From Croceivirga thetidis (GTDB lineage Bacteria > Bacteroidota > Bacteroidia > Flavobacteriales > Flavobacteriaceae): a stretch of 64,000 nt of DNA. Positions 1 to 8,817 of this stretch are shown here, piece by piece. Numbering within the stretch: the first letter of the stretch is position 1; the number at the start of each line of letters is the position of its first letter. The position numbers and the translations under genes are program-made. The notes under the pieces are model-generated. The model saw only the letters and a list, made by a program, of their open reading frames with translations, was not told the DNA's origin and searched no databases. The stretch is from contig NZ_JAAWWL010000002.1 in the NCBI RefSeq assembly GCF_012272815.1, forward strand, positions 1,626,460-1,690,459, in the 5' to 3' direction.

Positions 1-897
1 CGCCGTTATGCCAAAACAGAATTAAAAACCTCCGACTTAGGATACCTAGCATCAGAAAAGGCCATCGAAGACGCTGGAATCGATAGGGAAACAATTGATT
101 ACATCATCTTTGCCCATAACTTTGGAGACCTTACGAAAGGTAAGATTCAAGGCGACACCCTACCTAGCTTAGCCACACGGGTAAAGCATCTTTTACAAAT
201 AAAGAATACCTCATGTGTTGCCTACGATATGATTTTTGGATGCCCAGGTTGGGTTGAAGGGGTGATTCAGGCAAAAGCATTTATACAAAGTGGAATGGCC
301 AAAACTTGTTTGGTCATCGGGGGTGAAACACTTTCTAGGGTAGTTGATCCTAATGATCGTGATAGCATGATTTATGCTGATGGGGCCGGAGCAACAATTG
401 TTCAGCAAGTTGAAGACAAAGGAGAAATATTGGCCCATGCAAGTCAGACACATGCCAATGGTGAGGCATATCATCTTTTCTTTGATAAAAGTTATAATCC
501 AGAAAGTTGTCCAGATACCCGATACATTAAAATGCATGGTAGAAAGATTTACGAATTTGCTTGCATTCATGTACCGGCCGCAATGAAGGCGTGTTTGGAT
601 AAAAGTGGGATTCCAATTGAAAAAGTAAAAAAAATCTTTATCCATCAGGCAAACGAAAAGATGGATGAAGCCATAGTCAAACGATTCTATCGTTTATATA
701 AAAAAGAAGTTCCTGAAAACATCATGCCCATGATGATTCAAAAAACCGGAAATAGTTCGGTCGCAACCATACCAACGCTTTTTGATTTGGTTCGTAAAGG
801 TGAGCTTAATGCTCATCAAATTTTAGATGGTGATATAGTTCTATTTGCTAGCGTTGGTGCGGGAATGAACGTGAATTGTGTAGTTTACCGTTACTAA
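1..897 (+). CDS. 3-oxoacyl-ACP synthase III (FabH-like), 5' end missing
   Basis: The reading frame is open from base 1, so the N-terminus lies outside the window. The visible part carries the thiolase-fold triad of KASIII enzymes: a Cys in FGCPGW (codons near 240), His in FIHQAN (near 645) and Asn in TGNSSVAT (near 750). Such enzymes condense an acyl-CoA with malonyl-ACP to start fatty acid or related chains. The Cys context CPGW differs a little from the CSGF/CAGF common in housekeeping FabH, so a secondary role (a specialised starter unit or a beta-ketoacyl-CoA synthase) is possible. A strong terminator follows the stop codon. Family call is firm, exact substrate unknown. Confidence 0.85.
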   Translation, partial: RRYAKTELKTSDLGYLASEKAIEDAGIDRETIDYIIFAHNFGDLTKGKIQGDTLPSLATRVKHLLQIKNTSCVAYDMIFGCPGWVEGVIQAKAFIQSGMAKTCLVIGGETLSRVVDPNDRDSMIYADGAGATIVQQVEDKGEILAHASQTHANGEAYHLFFDKSYNPESCPDTRYIKMHGRKIYEFACIHVPAAMKACLDKSGIPIEKVKKIFIHQANEKMDEAIVKRFYRLYKKEVPENIMPMMIQKTGNSSVATIPTLFDLVRKGELNAHQILDGDIVLFASVGAGMNVNCVVYRY

Positions 898-909
898 ATC
901 CGTAGTGAC

Positions 910-945
910 TGCCGCCTCCATTCCCCCGTGGGGCGGCATTTTTCT
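910..945 (+). terminator. Rho-independent terminator after the FabH-like gene
   Basis: The arm TGCCGCC (910-916) pairs with GGCGGCA (932-938), extended by a G-U and a C-G pair, and is followed by a T-rich tract (ATTTTTCTTT). It lies 13 bases after the stop codon. Confidence 0.8.
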
Positions 946-1139
946 TTAAACAGTTCTTTGATTTTCCCATGAAGGCGGGAATCCAAATCAAATTCGTTCT
1001 AACTTTTATCATTTGGAGCAAAAGATGTATTGAAAATTGATACATCTAACTCTGGTATTTTTCACACTCCATTTTTATTAGTTCTAAACGACAGGATACT
1101 TTTTTGGGATTTGTAATTTGAAAATTGGATTTTTACAGA

Positions 1140-1667
1140 ATGTACGAAGGCAAATATCCACACAAGCGTTACCGTTTGACCCTAGAATTTCTAAAAAAGC
1201 ATATTCCTAAAGATGAAAACATTTTAGATTTAGGCGTCGAAAATCCGTTTTCAGAAATCATGATTAACGAAGGATACCAAGTTGAAAACACCAAAGGGGA
1301 AGACTTGGATTTGGATTTTGAAGTGGTTCAGAATTCCAGTGCTAAAGTGGTTACAGCCTTTGAGATTTTCGAACATTTGGTAGCACCGTATAATGTACTC
1401 TGCGAAATAAAGTGCGATAAATTGATTGCTAGTATACCCATGCGGCTTTGGTTTTCATCAGCATACAGAAGTAAAACGGACCCTTGGGACCGACACTACC
1501 ACGAATTTGAAGATTGGCAATTTGACTGGTTATTGGAAAAAGCAGGTTGGCAAATTAAGGATACTATGAAATGGACAAATCCAGTAAAAAAAATAGGTGT
1601 TAGACCTTTGTTGCGTTATTTTACAAATAGGTATTATATCGTTTATGCTGAAAGAAATTCAAAATAA
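1140..1667 (+). CDS. class I SAM-dependent methyltransferase-like protein
   Basis: About 175 residues. The pattern ENILDLG near residue 30 resembles the SAM-binding motif I, but the glycines that normally follow (DxGxGxG) are replaced by VENPF. A later segment KVVTAFEIFEHLVAP fits the motif II/III region of small methyltransferases. The first ATG (1140) is preferred over an in-frame TTG at 1125. It is followed by a glycosyltransferase on the same strand, which would suit a role in surface glycan or lipid modification, but no substrate can be read from the sequence. Family confidence is moderate because motif I is degenerate. Confidence 0.65.
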   Translation: MYEGKYPHKRYRLTLEFLKKHIPKDENILDLGVENPFSEIMINEGYQVENTKGEDLDLDFEVVQNSSAKVVTAFEIFEHLVAPYNVLCEIKCDKLIASIPMRLWFSSAYRSKTDPWDRHYHEFEDWQFDWLLEKAGWQIKDTMKWTNPVKKIGVRPLLRYFTNRYYIVYAERNSK

Positions 1668-1737
1668 CAAACTTCAAATTCCAATGTATCATTGGTCTAG
1701 TGTGGGGTTTTGCATTTGATTATTGATATTTTTCAAA

Positions 1738-2589
1738 ATGAAATTGAGTATAATCATTCCCGCACACAACGAAGAAAGGTATATCGCTGATTGCCTGTAT
1801 TCTTTTGTGAATCAAACCCATAAACCAGATGAACTAATTATCGTCGACGATAATTCAACAGATGGCACCTTCAATCTCGCGTCTGGTTTTGCTGGTGACC
1901 ACGATTGGATAAAAGTTGTTAAAAGGGAAAGCAGTGACCAACATCTTCCCGGACAAAAGGTAGTGGAAGCCTTTAACTACGGCTTGGCACAATCCTGCAT
2001 TCAATACGACTTTATTGGTAAGTTTGATGCAGACATCATTTTACCTGAAAACTATTTCGAACAAATAATCAACCACTTTCAAGCCAACTGGTTATTAGGC
2101 ATGTGTTCCGGTTTGTTATACGTGGAGAAAAAGGGAAAATGGGTCTATGAAAACATCGCTAAAAAAAGTCACGTACGTAGACCAATTAAATTGTATTACC
2201 GCCAAGTCTTTGAATTGATGGATGGGCTGCGTTTAGGCACGGGCTGGGATACAGTGGACACATTGCTTTGTCAATACCATGATTTTGAGGTCAAAACAGA
2301 CTCATCTTTGATGGTTAAACACCTACGCCCAACGGGACATGGCTATAGCACCAAAAATTATCATGCCAAGGGTGAAGCTTTATATAAAATGCGGTATGGA
2401 CTGCCCTTGGCTAAACTTGCCTTATTTAAGATGGCATTACAATCCAAAAATCCCATGCTATACGCGTCTGGAATTTTAGGCTATTTAAGGGCGTGGTTGA
2501 GGAGATTACCACGATTTGTAAATTCTGAAGAAGGCAAGTTTATTCGTAGATTACGTTGGAAGGGTATTTTTGGTAAACTTTCTGCCTAA
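1738..2589 (+). CDS. family 2 glycosyltransferase
   Basis: The N-terminus MKLSIIIPAHNEERYI and the following ELIIVDDNSTDGT are the nucleotide-sugar-binding signature of GT-A fold family 2 enzymes. The acidic pair in GKFDADIIL (near residue 100) is the metal-binding DxD equivalent. The C-terminal part is basic (RAWLRRLPRF, FIRRLRWKG) and may sit on the membrane, but no clear transmembrane helix is present. ATG at 1738 is chosen because it begins the conserved motif directly; an upstream TTG would add five residues. It probably transfers a sugar to a lipid or polysaccharide acceptor. The acceptor is unknown. Confidence 0.85.
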   Translation: MKLSIIIPAHNEERYIADCLYSFVNQTHKPDELIIVDDNSTDGTFNLASGFAGDHDWIKVVKRESSDQHLPGQKVVEAFNYGLAQSCIQYDFIGKFDADIILPENYFEQIINHFQANWLLGMCSGLLYVEKKGKWVYENIAKKSHVRRPIKLYYRQVFELMDGLRLGTGWDTVDTLLCQYHDFEVKTDSSLMVKHLRPTGHGYSTKNYHAKGEALYKMRYGLPLAKLALFKMALQSKNPMLYASGILGYLRAWLRRLPRFVNSEEGKFIRRLRWKGIFGKLSA

Positions 2590-2604
2590 ATAAAAACCAG
2601 ACAT

Positions 2605-3306
2605 ATGAGCAAATCAGTCTTTATCTTGTTAACACTGTTTTCATTCATTTCATGTAATAATCAAGCTAAAATGAATGAACATAATACCGAGAATAAGCCG
2701 ACCGAACACCAAAAAGAACACCATGGTTCGGCAAACGACTTTATGCATCAATCTTCCACAGAAGAATTAGCAAAACGTTTTGAATCAAGTGAACGAGATG
2801 AGTACCAAAAACCACAAAAGGTCCTTGAGTTTTTAGGCGAGATTAAAGGAAAAACTATCATGGATATTGGTGCTGGTTCTGGTTATTTTTCGGTGAAATT
2901 AGCTGCTGCTGGGGCGCATGTAATTGCTGCAGACGTTAACGATGAGTTTCAAGAAATCATTAAAAAAAGAATTCTTGACAACAAACTAATCAATATAGAA
3001 ACGAGAAAAATTCCTTACGACTCTCCCAATTTAAAAGACGGTGAGGTAGACATGGTCCTAGTGGTCAATACTTATCATCATATTGAAAATAGATCAAATT
3101 ACTTTTCCTTGACAAAAAGTGGAATAAAGTCAAATGGAGAACTTGTAATTATAGACTTTTTTAAAGCGCATACTCCCGTTGGACCACCTATTGAACATAA
3201 AATCGCAATTGACAAAGTTATATATGAACTAAAAGAAGCAGGATATACCTCCTTTAATGTCAATGTAGATTTACTGCCGCATCAATATATTATACGCGCT
3301 AAATAA
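2605..3306 (+). CDS. lipoprotein with class I methyltransferase domain
   Basis: 233 residues. Residues 1-17 form a hydrophobic signal peptide ending in a lipobox-like FISC, so Cys17 is the likely lipidated residue. A His/Glu-rich linker (residues 23-50) follows. From about residue 80 a Rossmann methyltransferase domain starts with TIMDIGAGSGYFSVKLA, an intact SAM motif I, then VIAADVND (motif II) and VDMVLVVNTYHHIE (motif IV region). Methyltransferases are normally cytoplasmic, so a lipid anchor is unexpected. It starts 15 bases after the glycosyltransferase stop and is probably in its operon. The domain call is secure; function and location are open. Confidence 0.75.
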   Translation: MSKSVFILLTLFSFISCNNQAKMNEHNTENKPTEHQKEHHGSANDFMHQSSTEELAKRFESSERDEYQKPQKVLEFLGEIKGKTIMDIGAGSGYFSVKLAAAGAHVIAADVNDEFQEIIKKRILDNKLINIETRKIPYDSPNLKDGEVDMVLVVNTYHHIENRSNYFSLTKSGIKSNGELVIIDFFKAHTPVGPPIEHKIAIDKVIYELKEAGYTSFNVNVDLLPHQYIIRAK

Positions 3307-3353
3307 ATAGTTAAACAAAAGCGTTCTTGTTACGTTCTATAAAATCACTTTCC

Positions 3354-3656
3354 ATGGAATTTGCGCTACTTTTTGGAATACTGCCACTTGTTAGTATTGG
3401 ATTACTTTTTATTAAAGATGCAAATAAAAAAAGGCGCATAATCCTGAATATTTTACTGATTCTAAATGCGATTGTTTTTACTTTACCCATGTTAGCAGCC
3501 TATTTGAGTACAGCTGAAGGCGAAAGCATGTTCAATGAAAATACTGGTGGTGGGGCCTATTTGTGGTTCTATATGTTTTTGTTACCGCTTTGCGGATTTG
3601 TACTTTTCGTTTTACTGATTCTGAAAATTGTTTTCGCATATGTTCCTAAAAAGTAA
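3354..3656 (+). CDS. small membrane protein of unknown function
   Basis: 100 residues from the ATG at 3354 (a TTG at 3327 would give 109). Three hydrophobic stretches look like transmembrane helices: residues about 3-20, 29-51 and 72-97, with the basic loop KDANKKRR between the first two. I recognise no family. It lies 47 bases after the lipoprotein methyltransferase on the same strand and may be co-transcribed. Confidence 0.55.
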   Translation: MEFALLFGILPLVSIGLLFIKDANKKRRIILNILLILNAIVFTLPMLAAYLSTAEGESMFNENTGGGAYLWFYMFLLPLCGFVLFVLLILKIVFAYVPKK

Positions 3657-3777
3657 TTGTGCTCTAACATGCTGGTTTTTTCAGTAGTTGGTTTTTCGTG
3701 ATTATTTAAAGAAGAATTAATAATACAGGTTTAGTGGGAAAACTATAAGTCCCTACCTTCCCGCATCCGAAACACAA

Positions 3778-5133
3778 ATGAAAATGAAAGCCTCAAATCA
3801 ATTTTTGAAATGCAGTGTATTATTAGCTATTCTTTCTTTTTTTAACATAAGCGCGCAAGAACACGGCCACGGTCATGAAGGCTTGCATCACTGGGAAATT
3901 CCGAGTAAGGACCCTGACCGTATCATACTTACGTTCAATGGAAATCCAGCAACGAAAAGAGCGGTCACTTGGAGAACCAACAAACAAATTGAAAAGGCTT
4001 TTGCCCAGATTGCCAAAGCTACTTTAAACTCTGATTTTGTAGATGATGCAATTACTATTGAAGCAAAAACCGAGGCTTTCAACTTAGGGCAATACAAGGG
4101 TAATGCCCCTCTTATGGTCAATTACCACAGTGCTGTTTTTGAGGGATTGGAGCCAAATACACTTTACGTTTATCGTGTGGGTGATGGTACTGAGTATTGG
4201 TCAGAGTGGATACAGTTCAGAACGGCGAAAACTGATTACGCCCCGACCCAATTCGTTTATTTTGGTGATGCCCAAAACGAAGTTCTGGAGCATTGGTCAC
4301 GTGTTATTCGTAGGGCCTATCAAACGGCCCCTAACGCAGCATTTGTTGTTCACGCAGGAGACTTGATAAACAATGCGCATCGCGATGTTGAATGGGCAGA
4401 ATGGTATAAGGCGGGTGGTTTCATACACAGTCAATGGACAGCCATTCCCGTTGTGGGCAATCATGAATTCTGGCACCTAACTGACGAACATGAAGGCAGA
4501 AGACTTTCTATACAATGGAGGCCACAGTTCACTTTACCTGTTGAAAAAAAATTGCCAACAGAGCTACATGAGACTGTTTACACTGTTGATTATCAGGATG
4601 TACGAATCATAGTTCTAAATTCCAACGAACTACTGGAAGAGCAGACCAATTATGTAGAGAAACAACTAAAAAAATCTAAGGCCAAGTGGAACATTCTTAC
4701 ATGCCACCATTCTGTATTTTCTCCTGCAAAGGGAAGGGATTTTCAATTTGCACGCGAAAATTGGAAGCCTATTTTGGATAAATACAATGTAGATTTGGTG
4801 TTAAATGGTCATGATCATACCTATGCTCGAGGTCACGTACCTATTAGAACTGCAGATACGGCAAATGATACTGGGCTTAGTACTGTATATGTCACCTCTG
4901 TAAGTGGACCTAAACAATACCCCTTGGATAGAGATCAGATTAAATCCTATTCGGTAGACGGTTATGTTCCCGACAAGGCGGCCGAACAAACACAGTTCTA
5001 TCAGGTTATTACTATTGAAGATGACAAGCTAACCTATGTGGCTTATACCGTACTGGGTGAGGAATACGATAGAGCGGTAATCAGAAAAGACTTTAAAACA
5101 GGTAAAAAAGAACTTTTACAATCTAAAGAATAG
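3778..5133 (+). CDS. secreted purple acid phosphatase-like metallophosphoesterase
   Basis: 451 residues. A signal peptide ends near ISAQ (residue 27), followed by a short His-rich stretch. Residues about 45-150 match the fibronectin-III-like N-terminal domain of purple acid phosphatases (RIILTFNGNP, AVTWRTN). The calcineurin-like domain follows with metal-binding blocks FGDAQ, HAGDL, VGNHEFW, TCHHSVFS and NGHDHTYARGH. It should hydrolyse phosphate monoesters or diesters in the periplasm or outside the cell. It stands opposite the PafA phosphatase gene (convergent, 66 bases apart), suggesting local phosphate scavenging. Two adjacent start codons (3778, 3784) are equivalent. Confidence 0.85.
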   Translation: MKMKASNQFLKCSVLLAILSFFNISAQEHGHGHEGLHHWEIPSKDPDRIILTFNGNPATKRAVTWRTNKQIEKAFAQIAKATLNSDFVDDAITIEAKTEAFNLGQYKGNAPLMVNYHSAVFEGLEPNTLYVYRVGDGTEYWSEWIQFRTAKTDYAPTQFVYFGDAQNEVLEHWSRVIRRAYQTAPNAAFVVHAGDLINNAHRDVEWAEWYKAGGFIHSQWTAIPVVGNHEFWHLTDEHEGRRLSIQWRPQFTLPVEKKLPTELHETVYTVDYQDVRIIVLNSNELLEEQTNYVEKQLKKSKAKWNILTCHHSVFSPAKGRDFQFARENWKPILDKYNVDLVLNGHDHTYARGHVPIRTADTANDTGLSTVYVTSVSGPKQYPLDRDQIKSYSVDGYVPDKAAEQTQFYQVITIEDDKLTYVAYTVLGEEYDRAVIRKDFKTGKKELLQSKE

Positions 5134-5199
5134 CTTGCCTAACGAAAGTATGGTGAACATCCTTTTTAACATTGCCATTTGTTGTGAGCCAAATTTGAT

Positions 5200-6870
5200 T
5201 TAATCCAAAACCTCAACAATAGGGGTCCCTGTTGTTCCATTAGGGAATGCTGTGCCCAAAAGCACGGCTAGGGTTGGTGCTATATCAGGGATTTCTGTAC
5301 GAGATGCAGTTTCACCATGTTTGATTCCATTGCCCATCAGTAGTAAAGGTACATGCGTATCATAAATCATTGGTGAACCATGGGTTGAACCAGTGAGTGG
5401 ATAAGCGATGTAACCAGGCTTCTGTACAAATACAATATCACCCGACCTTTTCTGGTTCCATCCCTTTTGAATTAAATATGGTATTCCAGAAGATTGGGGG
5501 TAGCTGTTCTGCCACAATTGTGTGCCGGTAAATACCTTATCAATATGGGTATATCTCAGAAACTCTGAAGCGATTTCTTCTTCAACATCGTCCAAATCCA
5601 TCTCAAGATTATCGATAACCTTCCTATCTAAAAAAACCTGGAAGTTGCTAATATTTTTCACGACATCGGTAGTGTTGTATTTGTATTTCAAAAACTCCAA
5701 GAATCTTGCTTTCATGGTAGCCATGTTCAAATAGCCAGCAGGTATTTTTTGTTCTTTTAAAAAGTTTGGAACATGAATAGCCCCGTGGTCTGCCGTTAAG
5801 AAAACAGTGTAGTTCTCTTTGCCAACTTTTTTATCAAGCGCTGAAAATAACCTTTCAAGGTCTTTATCGAGACGTAAATAAGTATCCTGTACCTCAACCG
5901 AGTTGACCCCATACATATGGCCAACATAATCCGTACTGGAAAAGCTGACTGTTAAAAAATCAGTAATATCATCTTCTCCTAAATCTTCATTTTTTAAGGC
6001 AGCCAAAGCAAAGTCTGTGGTAATTGAATTTCCGTAGGCAGTTACTCTAAGTAAACTGGTTTGCCCGTTTTGATCCCATAAAGTCGGTAAGTCGTGTGGA
6101 AATCGCGTGTAGATTTCACCTCTATGTCTTCCTTCGTAGATATTTTGATCGGTCCCACTTTCCACATACTCCGAGATTGGCTTTAATGTTGTCCAAGGCT
6201 TTTTGTAAGACTCTACTGCATTCGACGTGTTGAATGCCACAACCCATTTTGGCAATTCATTCATGTAAAAAGAACTTGTAATCCAATTACCTTCCTTTCC
6301 CCCTTCGAACCAATAGGCAGCGTTTGCGGTATGGCCGCCTGGCAACACTGCTCCCCTATCCTTTAATGCAATAGCAATCGTTTTTCCTCGAAACTGTGTA
6401 TGCAATCTATTCTGGTCGGTTATGGTGGATGTCAACATGCGATGAGGTGACATTTTACCTGCTTCAGAATCTGTTCCTATAGATTCATAGCTATCATCAG
6501 AAGCTACATAAACGCTTTCATCTGAAAGCTTATCATACCAATCATTACCTATAATACCATGTACTGCAGGGGTCGTACCGGTATAAACCGAGGCATGACC
6601 AGGTCCTGTGCTTGTTGGAGCGTAATTAAAATGGTGGTTTTTACAATTAAAGCCTTCCCTAACCATTCTCTTAAACCCGCCTTCACCATAGTGGCTCCAA
6701 AAGCGGGTCAAATAATCATAACGCATTTGGTCAACTACAATTCCGACGACCAGTTTTGGATTCGCGGCAATAGATTCCTCTTGATTTTGGTTTTTACGTT
6801 GGGAGTGGATTAGAGAACATCCAACAAAAAAAAGGATGGTCAAGAAGATGTATTGGTTTCTCATTATCAT
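5200..6870 (-). CDS. pafA: PafA-type alkaline phosphatase
   Basis: 556 residues from the ATG at 6870; an upstream GTG at 6903 would add 11. The signal peptide contains FFVGCS, which could be a weak lipobox. The alkaline phosphatase superfamily metal site is visible in VVGIVVDQMRYDYL, the Thr nucleophile segment in APTSTGPGHASVYTG, TADHGAIHVP, and the final His ligand in TGSTHGSP near the C-terminus. This pattern fits the PafA family of Flavobacteria and Elizabethkingia, monoesterases with Thr as nucleophile that stay active in the presence of phosphate. It probably releases phosphate from organic phosphates in the periplasm. Confidence 0.88.
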   Translation of the reverse strand: MIMRNQYIFLTILFFVGCSLIHSQRKNQNQEESIAANPKLVVGIVVDQMRYDYLTRFWSHYGEGGFKRMVREGFNCKNHHFNYAPTSTGPGHASVYTGTTPAVHGIIGNDWYDKLSDESVYVASDDSYESIGTDSEAGKMSPHRMLTSTITDQNRLHTQFRGKTIAIALKDRGAVLPGGHTANAAYWFEGGKEGNWITSSFYMNELPKWVVAFNTSNAVESYKKPWTTLKPISEYVESGTDQNIYEGRHRGEIYTRFPHDLPTLWDQNGQTSLLRVTAYGNSITTDFALAALKNEDLGEDDITDFLTVSFSSTDYVGHMYGVNSVEVQDTYLRLDKDLERLFSALDKKVGKENYTVFLTADHGAIHVPNFLKEQKIPAGYLNMATMKARFLEFLKYKYNTTDVVKNISNFQVFLDRKVIDNLEMDLDDVEEEIASEFLRYTHIDKVFTGTQLWQNSYPQSSGIPYLIQKGWNQKRSGDIVFVQKPGYIAYPLTGSTHGSPMIYDTHVPLLLMGNGIKHGETASRTEIPDIAPTLAVLLGTAFPNGTTGTPIVEVLD

Positions 6871-6974
6871 ATAATTCTTAATCAAATCTAGATATAAATT
6901 CACGCAAAGTATAAAATCAAGGTTAAATGCAATCCATTATTGCTATTTTTACCTTAGCAGTTAGAAATGAGTGC

Positions 6975-7712
6975 ATGAGTTATATCGGAGCCATTGGCAA
7001 ATACTTTATTATGGTGCGGGAAACCTTTAAAAAACCCACCAAATGGCGCATCATGAAATCCCTCATACTTAAGGAGATAGATGAACTTATTTTTGGTTCT
7101 ATGGGGATTATCATCTTCATTTCTTTCTTTATCGGGGGTGTTGTCACCATTCAAACAGCATTGAACCTCAACAATCCACTAATACCCAAAAGCTTAATTG
7201 GTTTCGCTACACGCCAATCCGTGATATTGGAGTTTGCTCCAACTTTTACCTCAATAATAATGGCGGGAAAAGTAGGTTCCTATATCACTTCAAGTATTGG
7301 AACCATGAGGGTGACGGAACAAATTGATGCCCTAGAGGTAATGGGGGTCAATTCGTTGAATTATCTGGTTTTCCCAAAAATCATTGCCATGCTGGTATAC
7401 CCATTCGCTGTGGCCATTGCCATGTATATTGGTATTTTAGGTGGTTGGGTTGCAGCAGTGTTTGGGGGCTATGCACCTAGTGGTGCATTCGTTGAAGGTT
7501 TGCAAATTGATTTTATTCCTTTTCATATAACCTATGCTTTTATTAAGACCCTAATTTTTGCATTTGTAATCGCCACAGTTCCTTCTTTTCACGGATATTT
7601 CATGAAGGGCGGGGCATTGGAGGTTGGTAAGGCGAGTACCACCGCCTTTGTTTGGACAAGTGTAGTTATAATCGTTCTTAATTATGTGTTGACCCAAATG
7701 ATGTTAGGCTGA
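6975..7712 (+). CDS. mlaE: MlaE-family ABC transporter permease
   Basis: About 245 residues with five or six hydrophobic segments. MlaE/YrbE hallmarks are the loop following IGGVVTIQTALNL, the segment ARQSVILEFAPTFTSIIMAGKVGS, and EQIDALEVMGVN. The family moves phospholipids between the outer and inner membrane. The ATG at 6975 (MSYIGAIG) is preferred over 6927, because a -7-like TATTTTTA at 6944 lies between them and homologs usually begin like this. Its stop overlaps the start of the ATPase gene (TGATG). No MlaD substrate-binding gene is adjacent. Confidence 0.88.
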   Translation: MSYIGAIGKYFIMVRETFKKPTKWRIMKSLILKEIDELIFGSMGIIIFISFFIGGVVTIQTALNLNNPLIPKSLIGFATRQSVILEFAPTFTSIIMAGKVGSYITSSIGTMRVTEQIDALEVMGVNSLNYLVFPKIIAMLVYPFAVAIAMYIGILGGWVAAVFGGYAPSGAFVEGLQIDFIPFHITYAFIKTLIFAFVIATVPSFHGYFMKGGALEVGKASTTAFVWTSVVIIVLNYVLTQMMLG

Positions 7713-8479
7713 TGATTGAAGTTGATAACGTACATAAATCATTTGGTGAAACCAAGGTTTTAAAAGGCATCAGTACTGTTTTTGAACAGGGTAAGACCAA
7801 TTTGGTAATTGGACAAAGTGGTTCTGGAAAAACAGTTTTGATGAAAAGCCTTTTGGGTTTAATTGAACCCGAAGAAGGAACAATTAGTTACGATGGACAA
7901 TTCTATTGGGATTTATCAATTGCTGAGAGACGTGATTTGAGACAGGATATGGGTATGGTATTTCAGGGTAGTGCGCTGTTCGACTCCATGACGGTTGAGG
8001 AGAACGTCCGATTCCCCATGGAAATGTTTACCAAAAACTCTATGGCTGAAATGCAAGACCGTGTTGATTTTGTTTTGGAACGAGTTAATCTGGTCGATGC
8101 CCACAAAAAATATCCTTCTGAAATTTCTGGAGGTATGCAGAAACGGGTTGCCATAGCAAGAGCAATCGTAATGAATCCTAAATATTTATTCTGCGACGAG
8201 CCCAATTCAGGCCTCGACCCAAAAACTGCAATCCTAATCGATAATCTAATTCAAGAAATCACCAAGGAATACAATATCACAACTATTATCAATACCCATG
8301 ATATGAACTCTGTTATGGAAATCGGTGAGAAGATAATATTTCTCAAAAACGGTTTTAAAGAGTGGGAAGGAACCAACAAGGAAATCTTCAAAACGGATAA
8401 TGAAGCCGTAACCAATTTTGTGTATTCATCAGAGCTCTTTAAAAAAGTGCGCCAGATGTACATTGAGGAACGTAATTAA
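7712..8479 (+). CDS. mlaF: MlaF-type ABC transporter ATP-binding protein
   Basis: 255 residues with a complete ABC ATPase set: Walker A GQSGSGKT (near residue 35), Q-loop MGMVFQGSALFD, signature SGGMQKR, Walker B YLFCDEPNSGLDP and H-loop NTHDM. The SALFDSMTVEENV segment and methionine in the signature are typical of the Mla/Ttg2 lipid transporter ATPases. The start codon shares one base with the mlaE stop, so translation is probably coupled. It would power lipid trafficking with the preceding permease. Confidence 0.9.
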   Translation: MIEVDNVHKSFGETKVLKGISTVFEQGKTNLVIGQSGSGKTVLMKSLLGLIEPEEGTISYDGQFYWDLSIAERRDLRQDMGMVFQGSALFDSMTVEENVRFPMEMFTKNSMAEMQDRVDFVLERVNLVDAHKKYPSEISGGMQKRVAIARAIVMNPKYLFCDEPNSGLDPKTAILIDNLIQEITKEYNITTIINTHDMNSVMEIGEKIIFLKNGFKEWEGTNKEIFKTDNEAVTNFVYSSELFKKVRQMYIEERN

Positions 8480-8502
8480 CCCTCAACTAAATAATTTGAA
8501 AA

Positions 8503-8781
8503 GTGAGATTGCCTAAACAAATTAAGGCAGTAACCTTGATTTACCTAATATGGTTGTCCGTAGCAACATTTATTTTGCTTGAGGCAAACCAAGATCAAGG
8601 GCAGTATGCGCAAATTGCTATTCCATTGGTCCTTATCACAATTCATTTTGTTTTGAGTTCGATACTTTTTTACTTCTTCTTTTTTAAATATTCAGAAGAG
8701 TTGAATTCAATTATCCTATTTATATCTTTAATACTTATACTTTTACCATTGTTTCCCTTTTTTACTTTTATCCTTCAATAG
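8503..8781 (+). CDS. small three-helix membrane protein
   Basis: 92 residues beginning at a GTG; the frame has no internal ATG. Hydrophobic stretches at residues about 9-27, 36-62 and 67-90 look like three transmembrane helices. No family recognised. It follows mlaF by 23 bases, so it may belong to that transcript, but a role in lipid transport would be a guess. Confidence 0.5.
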   Translation: MRLPKQIKAVTLIYLIWLSVATFILLEANQDQGQYAQIAIPLVLITIHFVLSSILFYFFFFKYSEELNSIILFISLILILLPLFPFFTFILQ

Positions 8782-8817
8782 GTAATTTATACGTATTCAA
8801 AGAACTATCTAAGTTTT

